A stretch of 64,000 bases of DNA from CAWBYL01 sp963793025 (lineage in GTDB: Bacteria; Actinomycetota; Acidimicrobiia; Acidimicrobiales; Acidimicrobilacustridaceae): NCBI GenBank assembly GCA_963793025.1, contig CAWBYL010000006.1, positions 124,001 to 188,000 of the forward strand, given 5' to 3'. Both the position numbers and the translations under genes were made by a program. Numbering within the stretch: the first letter of the stretch is position 1; each line of letters begins with the position of its first letter. The notes beneath the pieces are model-generated. The model had not been told where the DNA came from. It ran no database searches and saw nothing but the letters and a program-made list of their open reading frames with translations. Positions 44,960 to 53,048 of the stretch are shown one piece after another.

Positions 44960-47640
44960 ATGCGTTGTACGACGTTGAAGGCGGCCGGCGGGCGGGTGGA
45001 GGGCCTGCTCGCCTACTACGCCGGTCTGGCCGAGGATCGGGCCCGGCCGTGTCGCAGACGCTCGGGGTCCGGTGGACTACTACCTGGACCCGGACGAGCC
45101 GGCGGGCCGATGGTGGGGGAGCGGACGTGCACGCGCTCGGCCTCGCGGTGAGGTCGACGGCGAGGAGCTGCGGGCGCTGCTCGAGGGCCGCCACCCGGGC
45201 ACGGGGCGAAGCTCGGTCGCCGGTTCGGTGACGTCGTCGGCCCGTGGGTTCGACGCCACGTTCTCGGCCCCGAAGTCGGTGTCGGTCCTGTGGGCGCTCA
45301 CCCCTGATCGCTTGGGTCCGAGCTGAGGTGCTCGCCGCTCACGACACGGCGGTCGACGCTGCGCTGGGCTGGTTCGAGACACACGGCGCGGTGACCGCCG
45401 TGGCACCGACGGCGTCCACCAGGTCGACACCCACGGGATCGTCGCGGCGCTGTTCCGTCAGCACACCTCCCGGACGGTCGACCCGCAGCTGCACACCCAC
45501 GCCGTGATCGCGGCGAAGGTCCAGGACCCGACCGGCGAAGTGGTTGTCGCTCGACGCCCGGTTCTTGAAGGGTCAGCAGCGCACGATCGGATGGATCTAC
45601 GACGCGCGCTCCGGGCCGAGCTCACGACCCGCCTCGGCGTCGCCTGGGTGCGGGACGAGAAGCAGGACCGACCGGTCGACCTCGACCGTGCATCCCCGAG
45701 CGAGTCTGCGCACCGTGTTCTCCGAACGCAGCGCCCAGGTCAACGCCAAGCTCGACAGAGCTGATCGATCGGTGGCGCCAGGAGCACGACGGCGAGGACC
45801 CCGACCAGCGCACGATCGCCGAGCTGGAACGCCGAGCGGTCGTGGCGTCCCGCCCGGCCAAGACCCACGGGATCGACGGGGCGACACTCCACGACGAGTG
45901 GGCCGACCAGGCCCGAGCGGCCGGCTTCGACCCGAGCGGCCTCACCGCCGACCACCTCGCCAGTCCGTCGACACGACCGGCACGTCACCGAGCGACGAAG
46001 CGCTGATCGCCGAGGCCCTGCGCCGCGCTCAGGCCGAGTCGGCGGCTTGGCTGCGAGCCGACGTCGCCCGCCACCTCGTCGAACCTCGTGCCCGCCGACG
46101 CTGGTCGGTCAGCCGCGCGACGTCGTCGCCGAGATCGACCGCCTCTCCAACCTGCGCCGATCGCACGCTGTATCGCCGCTCGGCCCCGACCAGAACGGAC
46201 CGACCCGACGAGACGGCCGCCCCATCAGCGAGCCCGTCACCGACCGCCTGTTCACCACCAGCTCAGGTCCTCGACCAGGAGATCCGCCTTCAGAGCTGGG
46301 CCGAGGCCTCCACCCGACCGTCTGACCGGCGCCTCGACCCGCAGTCCGCCGCGGTCGAGGCGATCACCGGTCACGCTCCGCTGGTCGTGGTCGTCGGCCC
46401 CGCCGGCACCGGCAAGACCACCACCACCGCCCAGGCCGTCCAGGCGCTCCGGGGCCCAGCAGCGGCCGGTCGTCGGGCTCGCACCATCGGGCAAGGCCGC
46501 CGACGTCCTCGCCACCGAAGCCGGCTGTCCCGACCGACACCCTCGCCGGATTCCTCACCCGACACCGCACCGGACACCAGCCGCTGGCCCGCCGGGACAA
46601 CGGTCATCCTCGACGAAGCCGGCATGACCGCCACCGACGACCTCGCTCGCCTCGTCGACCTCGTTCGCCAGCATCGCTGGCGCCTCGTCGCCGTCGGCGA
46701 CCCGGCCCAGCTCCCCGCCGTCGGCCGAGGCGGCGTGTTCGCCCACTGGTGCAACACCATCCCCCACATCGAACTCGCCACCCCCCGCCGGTTCCGACCA
46801 ACCCTGGGAAGCCGAAGCCAGCCTCGCTCCTGCGCGCCGGCGACCCGGCCGCCGTCGAGCTGTACGCCGAGCAACGGTCGACTCCGCACCGCCCACCCCG
46901 CGCTGCTCGCGCATCGACGTCGCTCGATCTCACCGACGCCATACCGACGCCGGCCGCACCGTCGCCATCACCACCAACACCGCCGAGACCGCTCGAGCGA
47001 TCAACCTCGCCATCCAACGCTCCACCAGCACCCGCCGTCGAGCCCGAGCGTTCAGCTCGCCGACGGGACCGACCGCCCGGGTCGGCGACCAGATCGCCAC
47101 CCGCCGCAACGACCCGACCTTGCGCACCGACCGAGACGAGCAGGTCCGGAACCGCCACACCTGGACCGTCACCGCCGTCGACGCCGACGGAGCGCTCACC
47201 GTCGCCCACCCCGAGCGGGGCGACCGTCGAGCTCCCCGCCGACTACGTGCCGCCCACGTCGAGCTCGGCTGGGCCGTCACCGGCTACGGCAACCAAGGCG
47301 ACACCGTCGACGCCGGCCATCGCCGTCCTCGAACCCGGCACCACCCGCAGCCACGCCTACGTCGCCATGACCCGAGGCCGCAGACACCAACATCGCCATG
47401 CATCCCCGACCCCACCGGCACCACCGACCCCGCCCAGGCCCTCGCCGACATGATCAGCCGCACCCCCGACCACGACTCCGCCCTCGCCACCCGAACCCGA
47501 CTCCACGAAGAGGCCGACATCCCCGAGCCGCCGCTCCAGCCGAACGGCCCGATCGACACCGACCAGGCAGCGAACGCAGATGACATCCAGCGACGACTCG
47601 ATGCCCTCCAACGACGACGGGAGCGGGCCTTCTCTTGCGC
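44960..47640 (+). pseudogene. MobF/TraA relaxase-helicase, heavily frameshifted
   Basis: Family landmarks occur in order but hop among all three frames, needing at least a dozen indels. They are LLAYYAGL with the paired catalytic Tyr (45011-45019), GFDATFSAPKSVSVLWAL (~45250), the HUH-type QLHTHAVIAAKV (His codons 45492-45500), LDARFLKGQQRTIGWIYDA, Walker A VVGPAGTGKTTTT (46390-46425), Walker B VILDEAGMT (46606-46630), GDPAQLPAVGRGGVF, ELGWAVTGYGNQGDTVD and SHAYVAMTRGR. The C-terminus stops around DIQRRLDALQRRR, shorter than typical 1000+ residue members. Relaxases nick at oriT to start conjugal transfer. As written it cannot make a functional protein. Confidence 0.82.
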
Positions 47641-47780
47641 TTGTAGGTAGTGAGAAGCGGCTGTCGAGGCGGCATAGTTGTCAGTCGACCTGGCGCGTTC
47701 GTTGCCGTCACGCCTTGTCCGGCGCGCAGACCGGGCCTCTCCCACCGCAGCTCAGCGCTGCCTCCACTACGGAGAAGCCC

Positions 47781-48911
47781 ATGGCCCGCCAGCGACGAGC
47801 CGGCGGCGGCGTCGACCGCCTCCCCTCCGGGCGCTACCGCGTCCGCATCATCACCCCCGACGGACGCCGAGTCAGCCTCGGCACCCACCCCAGCAAGCGC
47901 GCCGCCGAGGCCGCCTACGCCCGCTCGGTCACCGAACAGGCCGACGGCAAGAACCTCGCTCCCAGAGCGAAGAGCACGACGTTCGCGGAGTACGCATCGA
48001 CGTGGCTCGATTCCCGGCTCACCAGCCGAGGTGAACCGCTCCGCCCTCGCACCCGAGAGCTCTATGAGAACGAACTCGAGCTGCACATCCTTCCCACCTT
48101 CGGCGCCGTCGCGCTCACGCGGATCGCGACGGGCAACGTCCGCAGCTGGTCCGCTTCGATGCGGGGACCCGAGGGCCCCGGGACAAGCACCGCCGCGAAG
48201 TGCTACCGGCTGCTCCGCACGATCATGGGTACCGCCGTCGAGGACGGACTCGTGATCACGAACCCCTGCACGATCAAGGGTGCCGGCGTCGAACCGAGCT
48301 CCGAGCGGCCGATCATCACCGTCGCTCAGGCCTTCGAGCTGGCCGACCTCGTCGGACCTCGCTTCCGATCGGTCGTGCTGCTCGCGGCATTCGTAGGACT
48401 TCGAAGGGGTGAGATGCTCGGCATGCGACGACGAGACCTCGATCTCGGCGCCGGCATCGTGTGCGTCGACCAACAGCGCCAGCTCAGCCGCAACGGCACC
48501 CACCTCGTCGGCCCACCCAAGACCGACGCTGGGCGACGAGTCGTCTCGATCCCAGCCAGCCTCATCGACGATCTGCGTGCACACGTCGACCGCTTTGCTC
48601 AGCCGGGCGATGATGGCTACGTCTTCACCGGCATCAAGGGAGGACCCCTCGCGCCTCATGTCCTTCAGAAGGCCTGGGCCGGAGCCCGAGCCGAACTAGG
48701 GCTCGACGAGGTCCATCTCCATGACCTCCGCCACCTCGCCGGCACGCTCGCAGCAGGGACTGGCGTCGGAACGAAGGAGCTCATGCACCGCCTCGGCCAC
48801 TCCAGCGCACAGGCGGCGCTCAGGTATCAGCACGCCACCCGCCAACGTGACGTGGCAATCGCCAGTGCGCTCGACACGATCATCCGGAAGCGGACGAAGA
48901 GGACGCTGTGA
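47781..48911 (+). CDS. Tyrosine recombinase / element integrase
   Basis: 376 residues; ATG at 47781 with GGAG 6-7 bases upstream. A longer in-frame reading from 47580 overlaps the relaxase remnant and is rejected. N-terminal AP2-like arm-binding part (GRYRVRIITPDGRRVSLGTHPSKRAAEAAY), SAM-like core-binding domain (~65-170), then the catalytic domain with Arg in FVGLRRGEMLG, HLHDLRH, HRLGHSS and the nucleophilic Tyr in AALRYQHAT. It would catalyse integration and excision at the tRNA-Gly repeat. It sits 1.2 kb from the right attachment site; an extra partial copy lies at 42917-43477. Confidence 0.93.
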   Translation: MARQRRAGGGVDRLPSGRYRVRIITPDGRRVSLGTHPSKRAAEAAYARSVTEQADGKNLAPRAKSTTFAEYASTWLDSRLTSRGEPLRPRTRELYENELELHILPTFGAVALTRIATGNVRSWSASMRGPEGPGTSTAAKCYRLLRTIMGTAVEDGLVITNPCTIKGAGVEPSSERPIITVAQAFELADLVGPRFRSVVLLAAFVGLRRGEMLGMRRRDLDLGAGIVCVDQQRQLSRNGTHLVGPPKTDAGRRVVSIPASLIDDLRAHVDRFAQPGDDGYVFTGIKGGPLAPHVLQKAWAGARAELGLDEVHLHDLRHLAGTLAAGTGVGTKELMHRLGHSSAQAALRYQHATRQRDVAIASALDTIIRKRTKRTL

Positions 48912-48934
48912 ATCACTTCATCACAGGGCGGTGA

Positions 48935-50002
48935 GTGAGCCATGCTTCTGGCGGAATGCCTGAGCCTTCACCAGATCCCGATTCTCGAACTCGCTTTGCG
49001 TTGCGACGCTCAGTTCGTGCGGACTCGCCGGACGAGGTCCGCGCGCTCCTCGATACTGGTTTCGACCCGAACGATCCCCCGAGCCAGGTCTCGACGCTCG
49101 CCCTCGCCGCCGAGCAAGGATCGCAAGACCTCGTCGACCTCCTGATCTCTCACGGAGCTGACCCAGCCTGGACCTCACGCGAGGGCTGGAGTGCCGCAAC
49201 CTTCGCCGATGCGAACGACTTCGCAGGTCTCGCCGAGCACCTCGTGGCGCTCGGGGCGCCGGCTGAGACTCGACTCGCTCACGGCTACTCGCCGCTTCAC
49301 CGCGCTGCCCGACGCGGCGACTTCGCCCAGGGGCTCCTCGACCAGGAGGCTGGCACCCAAGGACTCGACGCCCTCGATGCTGCGGGGGATACGCCGCTCG
49401 TTCTCGCTGTCCGCTGGCGTAACGAAGACGCTGCCCAGGCGCTGCTCAACGCGGGAGCGAACCCCAACGCCTCCAACGAGGGCTGGTCGGTTCTCGCCGA
49501 CGCCGCCTACCAGGACTCAAGCCCGAACGATCCGACCCACTTCGTCGATCGGTTGCTGAAGGCGGGCGGGAATCCGAACCCACCGGGCTACCCACCGCTC
49601 TTCTGCACGGTGAACCAGGAGTGGTGGAGCGGGCCAGTGCTTCAACTGCTGACCTCCGCAGGCGCGAACATCGAGGCGGTGGCGGGGCCGGAGGCTGAGA
49701 CCGTCCTCCATCGGATCGCCTGGATCGCTGACGCAGGCATGGTGGACTTTGCTCTTGATGCGGGAGCGGCGATCGAGGCTCGAGACGGCGAAGGCAGGAC
49801 CCCTCTGCTCGCAGCTGCCGCTGGGTCGAACGTCGAGACCTTCCTCCGCCTAGCTGAGCGGGGCGCTGACCTCGATGCTCGGGACGCGAGCTCCCGCTCC
49901 GTCGATCAGGTCCTCGACAACACGGCGGAGGCCGACGAGATCCGAGCATTCGTCGAGAGGATCCGGGCGACGGCCTCCGGAGCCGGAGAGCGCGAGCCGT
50001 AG
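48935..50002 (+). CDS. Ankyrin-repeat protein
   Basis: 355 residues from a GTG at 48935; ATG at 48956 (MPEPSPDPD) is an alternative start. Seven or so ankyrin units are visible, for example DEVRALLDTGFDPNDPP, TLALAAEQGSQDLVDLLISHGADPAW, YSPLHRAARRGDFAQGLL, DTPLVLAVRWRNEDAAQALLNAGANPNA and RTPLLAAAAGSNVETFLRLAERGADLDA. No signal peptide or membrane segment. Such proteins mediate protein contacts; no target is evident. It is the cargo gene closest to the right end, between the integrase and the tRNA. Confidence 0.88.
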   Translation: MSHASGGMPEPSPDPDSRTRFALRRSVRADSPDEVRALLDTGFDPNDPPSQVSTLALAAEQGSQDLVDLLISHGADPAWTSREGWSAATFADANDFAGLAEHLVALGAPAETRLAHGYSPLHRAARRGDFAQGLLDQEAGTQGLDALDAAGDTPLVLAVRWRNEDAAQALLNAGANPNASNEGWSVLADAAYQDSSPNDPTHFVDRLLKAGGNPNPPGYPPLFCTVNQEWWSGPVLQLLTSAGANIEAVAGPEAETVLHRIAWIADAGMVDFALDAGAAIEARDGEGRTPLLAAAAGSNVETFLRLAERGADLDARDASSRSVDQVLDNTAEADEIRAFVERIRATASGAGEREP

Positions 50003-50020
50003 GGTCACGCCAAGGTCACG
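50003..50020. repeat. Right arm-type repeat GGTCACGCCAAGGTCACG
   Basis: Exact direct copy of 40891-40908, starting right after the ankyrin gene's stop codon and 74 bases before the right attachment repeat. Occurs at both ends of the element and nowhere else that I noticed; a likely integrase arm-binding site. Confidence 0.5.
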
Positions 50021-50048
50021 TTGTCCGATCAGGAGGCCTGAACGAAAG

Positions 50049-50086
50049 AAGGCCCAGGCGCCGGAACAGCGGCTGACCTGGGCCTT
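50049..50086 (-). terminator. tRNA-Gly terminator carried by the element
   Basis: Ten perfect pairs (AAGGCCCAGG with its complement) with an 18-base loop; on the minus strand the stem is followed by a T-rich TTCTTTCGTTC. It lies just 3' of the intact tRNA-Gly. It resembles the hairpin at 40692-40732, so the element appears to bring its own terminator to restore tRNA expression after integration. Confidence 0.7.
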
Positions 50087-50093
50087 CGTGGTG

Positions 50094-50135
50094 GAGCGGG
50101 TGACGAGAATCGAACTCGCGTTCTCAGCTTGGGAA
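50094..50135. repeat. Right attachment repeat inside tRNA-Gly
   Basis: Identical to 40740-40781 over 42 bases. It forms the 3' half of the intact tRNA from the anticodon loop onward. The sequences differ immediately beyond both ends of the 42 bases, which defines the core. Confidence 0.88.
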
Positions 50136-50165
50136 GCTGATGTTCTGCCTCTGAACTACACCCGC
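50095..50165 (-). tRNA. tRNA-Gly, anticodon CCC
   Basis: A 71-nt cloverleaf on the minus strand. Acceptor stem GCGGGTG/CACCCGC; D-stem GTTC/GAAC; anticodon stem TCAGC/GCTGA with loop TTCCCAA, giving anticodon CCC for GGG codons; T-stem GCGAG/CTCGT with loop TTCGATT. The discriminator is T, and CCA is not encoded. The 3' half is shared with the displaced copy at 40740-40781, so this gene is the integration target of the 9.4-kb element and remains functional. Confidence 0.95.
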
Positions 50166-50238
50166 AGGGACCTGCGTCGAACGGGATCCTAGGCCACCCG
50201 CACGAGAGCATTCCTCTCGGCCCGGGCGGCCACCCGCG

Positions 50239-50607
50239 TCACGATTGCGGCTGCCAGAGCTGGACCGGGTTGCCCTCCGGGTCGTGCAGGCTGGCGAAGC
50301 GGCCGTCGGGGTACTCCTCGGGATCCACGCTCACCGGGATGCCCGCCTCCAGGAGCTGGGTGACCATGGCGTCGAGGTCACGTACCCGGAAGTTGATGCC
50401 CCAACCCGACGAGCCGAGGTGAGGGCTGTCCCGGTGCTCGGGTCCGAAGGCGGCGAAGACCGTGGGCCCGGCGGCCTGGTGCCACACCGGATCGCCGTAC
50501 TCCTCGCCGGGGGCAGTCACCCCCAGGTGCTCGGCGTACCAGAGCCCGAGACGGCCGGCGTCCTGCGCGGAGAAGAACACGCCGCCGATTCCTTCGACTC
50601 GTTCCAT
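50239..50607 (-). CDS. VOC-family (glyoxalase-like) protein
   Basis: 122 residues from ATG 50607; an extended reading to 50712 is Pro/Arg-rich and rejected. Vicinal-oxygen-chelate fold: IGGVFFSAQDAGRLGLWYAEHLGV, FAAFGPEHRDSPHLGSSGWGINFRVRDLDAMV, and DGRFASLHDPEGNPVQLWQP with the metal-ligand Glu region. A single-domain enzyme or resistance protein; substrate unknown. No clear ribosome site precedes the ATG, so it may be translated from a near-leaderless transcript. Confidence 0.88.
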   Translation of the reverse strand: MERVEGIGGVFFSAQDAGRLGLWYAEHLGVTAPGEEYGDPVWHQAAGPTVFAAFGPEHRDSPHLGSSGWGINFRVRDLDAMVTQLLEAGIPVSVDPEEYPDGRFASLHDPEGNPVQLWQPQS

Positions 50608-50711
50608 AGCGCAATCGTCGCACGGTGGCGCGAGCCGGGGCGGGGATCGGCGCACTTCGCGGGCTCGTCCTAGAGTCGCCGGGTCAGGCACCGATCCAGG
50701 GGGATTCACCA

Positions 50712-51158
50712 ATGACCATGAGCCTGCAGGACATCTCGGACCGCCTCGAGATCCAGGACCTGCTCGTGAGCTACAGCTACGCCATCGACGGTCGGGACTT
50801 CGATGCCCTCGACGATGTCTTCACATCCGATGCGTTCATCGACTACACCGCCATGGGCGGCAGCGCGGGGAACCTCGAAGAGACGAAGAAGTTCCTCACC
50901 GAGGCCATGCCCGCGTTCTCGTCGTTCCAGCACATGGTGTCCACCTCGAAGGTCGAGATCGACGGCGACACCGCCCACGCCAAGACGATCTGCCACAACC
51001 CGATGGTGATGCCGATCGGCGACGACAAGGTGCAGGTCTTCTACTGCGGCCTCTGGTACGTGGACGACCTCGTCCGCACCGACGCCGGATGGCGCATCAC
51101 CCGCCGCGTCGAGGAGAAGTCCTACGTCCACAACATGCCCGGCGCCGGCGACTCCTGA
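50712..51158 (+). CDS. SnoaL-like / NTF2-fold protein
   Basis: 148 residues; ATG at 50712. Typical SnoaL_4-type N-terminus DISDRLEIQDLLVSYSYAIDGRDFDALDDVFTSDA, then YTAMGGSAGNLEETKKFLTEAM and a C-terminal VQVFYCGLWYVDDLVRTDAGWRITRRVEEKSY. The cone-shaped fold binds small hydrophobic molecules; members include hydratases, isomerases and ketosteroid-binding proteins. Substrate unknown. Followed by a strong hairpin. Confidence 0.9.
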   Translation: MTMSLQDISDRLEIQDLLVSYSYAIDGRDFDALDDVFTSDAFIDYTAMGGSAGNLEETKKFLTEAMPAFSSFQHMVSTSKVEIDGDTAHAKTICHNPMVMPIGDDKVQVFYCGLWYVDDLVRTDAGWRITRRVEEKSYVHNMPGAGDS

Positions 51159-51172
51159 CTCGCCCCCCGCAC

Positions 51173-51228
51173 CCCAAAGGTGGCTCCATCCGTAACGGTT
51201 TCCGGTACGTACGGAGCCACCTTGGGGT
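51173..51228 (+). terminator. Long-stem hairpin after the SnoaL-like gene
   Basis: A 15-bp stem with one bulged A: CCCCAAAGGTGGCTCC at 51173-51188 pairs with GGAGCCACCTTGGGG at 51214-51228 across a 25-base loop. It lies 15 bases past the stop codon. No T-run follows, but the stem is strong. Confidence 0.6.
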
Positions 51229-51277
51229 GAGGGGGAGGGGGCGGTCGGGGTGGGACCGATGGCGAGGAGTGATTCGC

Positions 51278-51289
51278 GACGCAAGCGTT
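51278..51289. promoter_or_regulatory. Operator-like box 1, GACGCAAGCGTT
   Basis: One mismatch from the palindrome GACGC-NN-GCGTC. It lies 73-84 bp upstream of the MFS start. Together with box 2, 47 bp away centre to centre and similar in its flanks in inverted orientation, it suggests paired sites for the TetR regulator encoded downstream. Confidence 0.5.
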
Positions 51290-51324
51290 GCGGAATGGAT
51301 GCGGCGGTGGTTCACTACCTCCGC

Positions 51325-51336
51325 GACGCCAGCGTC
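51325..51336. promoter_or_regulatory. Operator-like box 2, GACGCCAGCGTC
   Basis: Perfect palindrome of 5-bp arms and a 2-base centre, 26-37 bp upstream of the MFS ATG. Flanking bases match box 1 when inverted (18 of 22 overall). Probably where the TetR protein blocks the exporter operon. Confidence 0.5.
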
Positions 51337-51361
51337 TCGAATCTCATGAGAGGTCAGCCCC

Positions 51362-53047
51362 ATGAACACCCTCAGCCAGCGGGTCCAGGAGAAGGCGTAC
51401 GAGCGACGGTGGCTCATCCTCGTCGTGCTGTGCTTCAGCCTGCTCGTCATCGTCCTCGACAACTCGATCCTCAACGTGGCCCTGCCCACGATCCAGAAGG
51501 ATCTGGGCGCCTCCTCGAGCGATCTCCAGTGGATCGTCGACTCCTACACCCTCGTCTTCGCCGGCCTGTTGCTCACCGCCGGCAGCCTGGGTGACCGCTA
51601 CGGCCGTCGCGGGGCCCTGCAGCTCGGGCTGATCCTCTTCGGGATCGGCTCGGTGGCCTCTGCGCTGGTCACGTCGTCGGGCGCCCTGATCGGCACCCGG
51701 GCGTTCATGGGCATCGGCGGCGCTTTCATCATGCCCGCCACCTTGTCGATCATCACCAACACCTTCCCGGCCCACGAGCGGGGCCGGGCCATCGGTGCCT
51801 GGGCCGGCGTGGCCGGGCTCGGCGCCGCCCTCGGACCGCTCACCGGCGGCTTCCTGGTCGAGCACTTCTACTGGGGTTCGGTGTTCCTGGTGAACATCCC
51901 GATCGTGATCGTCGGCGTGGTCGCCGGCGTGTTCCTCATCCCCACCTCGCGAGACACCAGCTCCCCCCGGCTCGACCCGTTCGGTGCGCTGTTGTCCATC
52001 GTCGGTCTGACCGGCGTGCTCTACGCCATCATCGAGGCGCCGTCGCACGGCTGGGGGAGCGCCCACATCCTCGTGCCCGGCGCCATCGGCATCGCCCTGC
52101 TCGGCCTGTTCGTGTGGTGGGAGCGCCGCATCGACCACCCGATGCTCGACGTCACCTTCTTCAAGAAGCCCCGGTTCACGGCAGCGAGCGGCTCGATCAC
52201 CCTGGTCTTCTTCGCCATGTTCGGCTCGCTGTTCCTCCTCACCCAGTACTTCCAGTACGTGCTCGGCTACACGCCGTTGCAGACCGGTGTGCGGATGCTG
52301 CCCTTCGCCGCCGGCATGATGGTGATGGCCCCGCTCAGCGCGCGGATCGTCGAGCGCATCGGCACCAAGTTCACCGTGGCCATCGGTCTCGGCTGCGTCA
52401 CCGCCGGGTTGCTGTCGATGGTCCAGCTCCAGGTCGACACCCCCTACGGCAACATCGTGTGGCGGTTGATCCTGGTGTCGTCGGGTATGGGCCTCACGAT
52501 GGCCCCGGCCACCGAATCGGTGATGGGCTCGCTGCCCCTCGCCAAGGCGGGGGTGGGGTCGGCGGTCAACGACACCACCCGCCAGGTCGGCGGCGCCCTC
52601 GGCGTTGCGGTCATCGGCTCGGTCCTGGCCACCACCTATGGCAGCCGGATCAGTGACTTCTTCGCCGGGACCCAGGTGCCCCAGGCCGCGGTCGACGCCT
52701 CCCAGAACACGATCGGCGCCGTTCCCGACGTGGCCAACCAGCTGAGGGCCAGTGGGTTCGGCGGCATCGCCGACCAGTTGGTGTCCACCGCCAACGCCGC
52801 GTTCGTCGACGCCGTGCACTGGGGCGTCGCGGTCGCCGCCTTCGCCACCGCCATCGGTGTCGTGGTCGCCCTGGTCTTCCTGCCGGCCCGGGCCCGGGCC
52901 GAGGACGATCTCGAGCAGAGCAACGAGTACCGGGCCGAGCACGCCGGCGAGTTCACCGTCCCCGACGACCGGCCCGAACCGGCACCGAGCCCGCGCCTCG
53001 ACCCGACTCCGATCTCCGGGATGGTCGAACCCCAGGGCGAGTTCTGA
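51362..53047 (+). CDS. MFS drug-exporter-like transporter, DHA2/EmrB family
   Basis: 561 residues with about 14 transmembrane helices. LVIVLDNSILNVALPTIQKDLGASSSDLQWIVDSYTLVFAGLLLTAG is the DHA2 motif D/A region; GSLGDRYGRRGALQLGL is motif A; GLGAALGPLTGGFLVEHFYWGSVFLVNIP is motif C with the GP-x-x-GG antiporter signature. A hydrophilic tail of ~60 residues ends EPQGEF. Proton-driven export of hydrophobic drugs or metabolites is the family role. The TetR gene follows after 1 base, making an exporter-regulator operon with paired operator-like boxes upstream. Confidence 0.93.
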   Translation: MNTLSQRVQEKAYERRWLILVVLCFSLLVIVLDNSILNVALPTIQKDLGASSSDLQWIVDSYTLVFAGLLLTAGSLGDRYGRRGALQLGLILFGIGSVASALVTSSGALIGTRAFMGIGGAFIMPATLSIITNTFPAHERGRAIGAWAGVAGLGAALGPLTGGFLVEHFYWGSVFLVNIPIVIVGVVAGVFLIPTSRDTSSPRLDPFGALLSIVGLTGVLYAIIEAPSHGWGSAHILVPGAIGIALLGLFVWWERRIDHPMLDVTFFKKPRFTAASGSITLVFFAMFGSLFLLTQYFQYVLGYTPLQTGVRMLPFAAGMMVMAPLSARIVERIGTKFTVAIGLGCVTAGLLSMVQLQVDTPYGNIVWRLILVSSGMGLTMAPATESVMGSLPLAKAGVGSAVNDTTRQVGGALGVAVIGSVLATTYGSRISDFFAGTQVPQAAVDASQNTIGAVPDVANQLRASGFGGIADQLVSTANAAFVDAVHWGVAVAAFATAIGVVVALVFLPARARAEDDLEQSNEYRAEHAGEFTVPDDRPEPAPSPRLDPTPISGMVEPQGEF

Positions 53048-53048
53048 C

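Larger units (their letters stand above)
40740..50135. mobile_element. 9.4-kb integrative element in tRNA-Gly(CCC)
   Basis: Bounded by 42-bp identical direct repeats (40740-40781 and 50094-50135) that are the tRNA-Gly sequence from the anticodon loop to just past the 3' end. The right copy completes a functional tRNA; the left copy is only the displaced 3' part. Inside are a tyrosine integrase reading toward the right end, a second truncated integrase copy, a frameshifted MobF relaxase-helicase, an AbiE-like toxin-antitoxin pair, a broken HTH/PIN pair, a membrane protein and an ankyrin-repeat gene. No replication or type IV secretion genes are visible, so it is a mobilisable-type element, probably decayed. 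Confidence 0.85.

Noticed and set aside
51241..51361. Short open frames reading RDASVAEWMRRW and similar before the MFS gene
   Set aside because: They fall on the paired operator-like boxes and have no ribosome sites or start context; their resemblance to peptides comes from the repeated box sequence.
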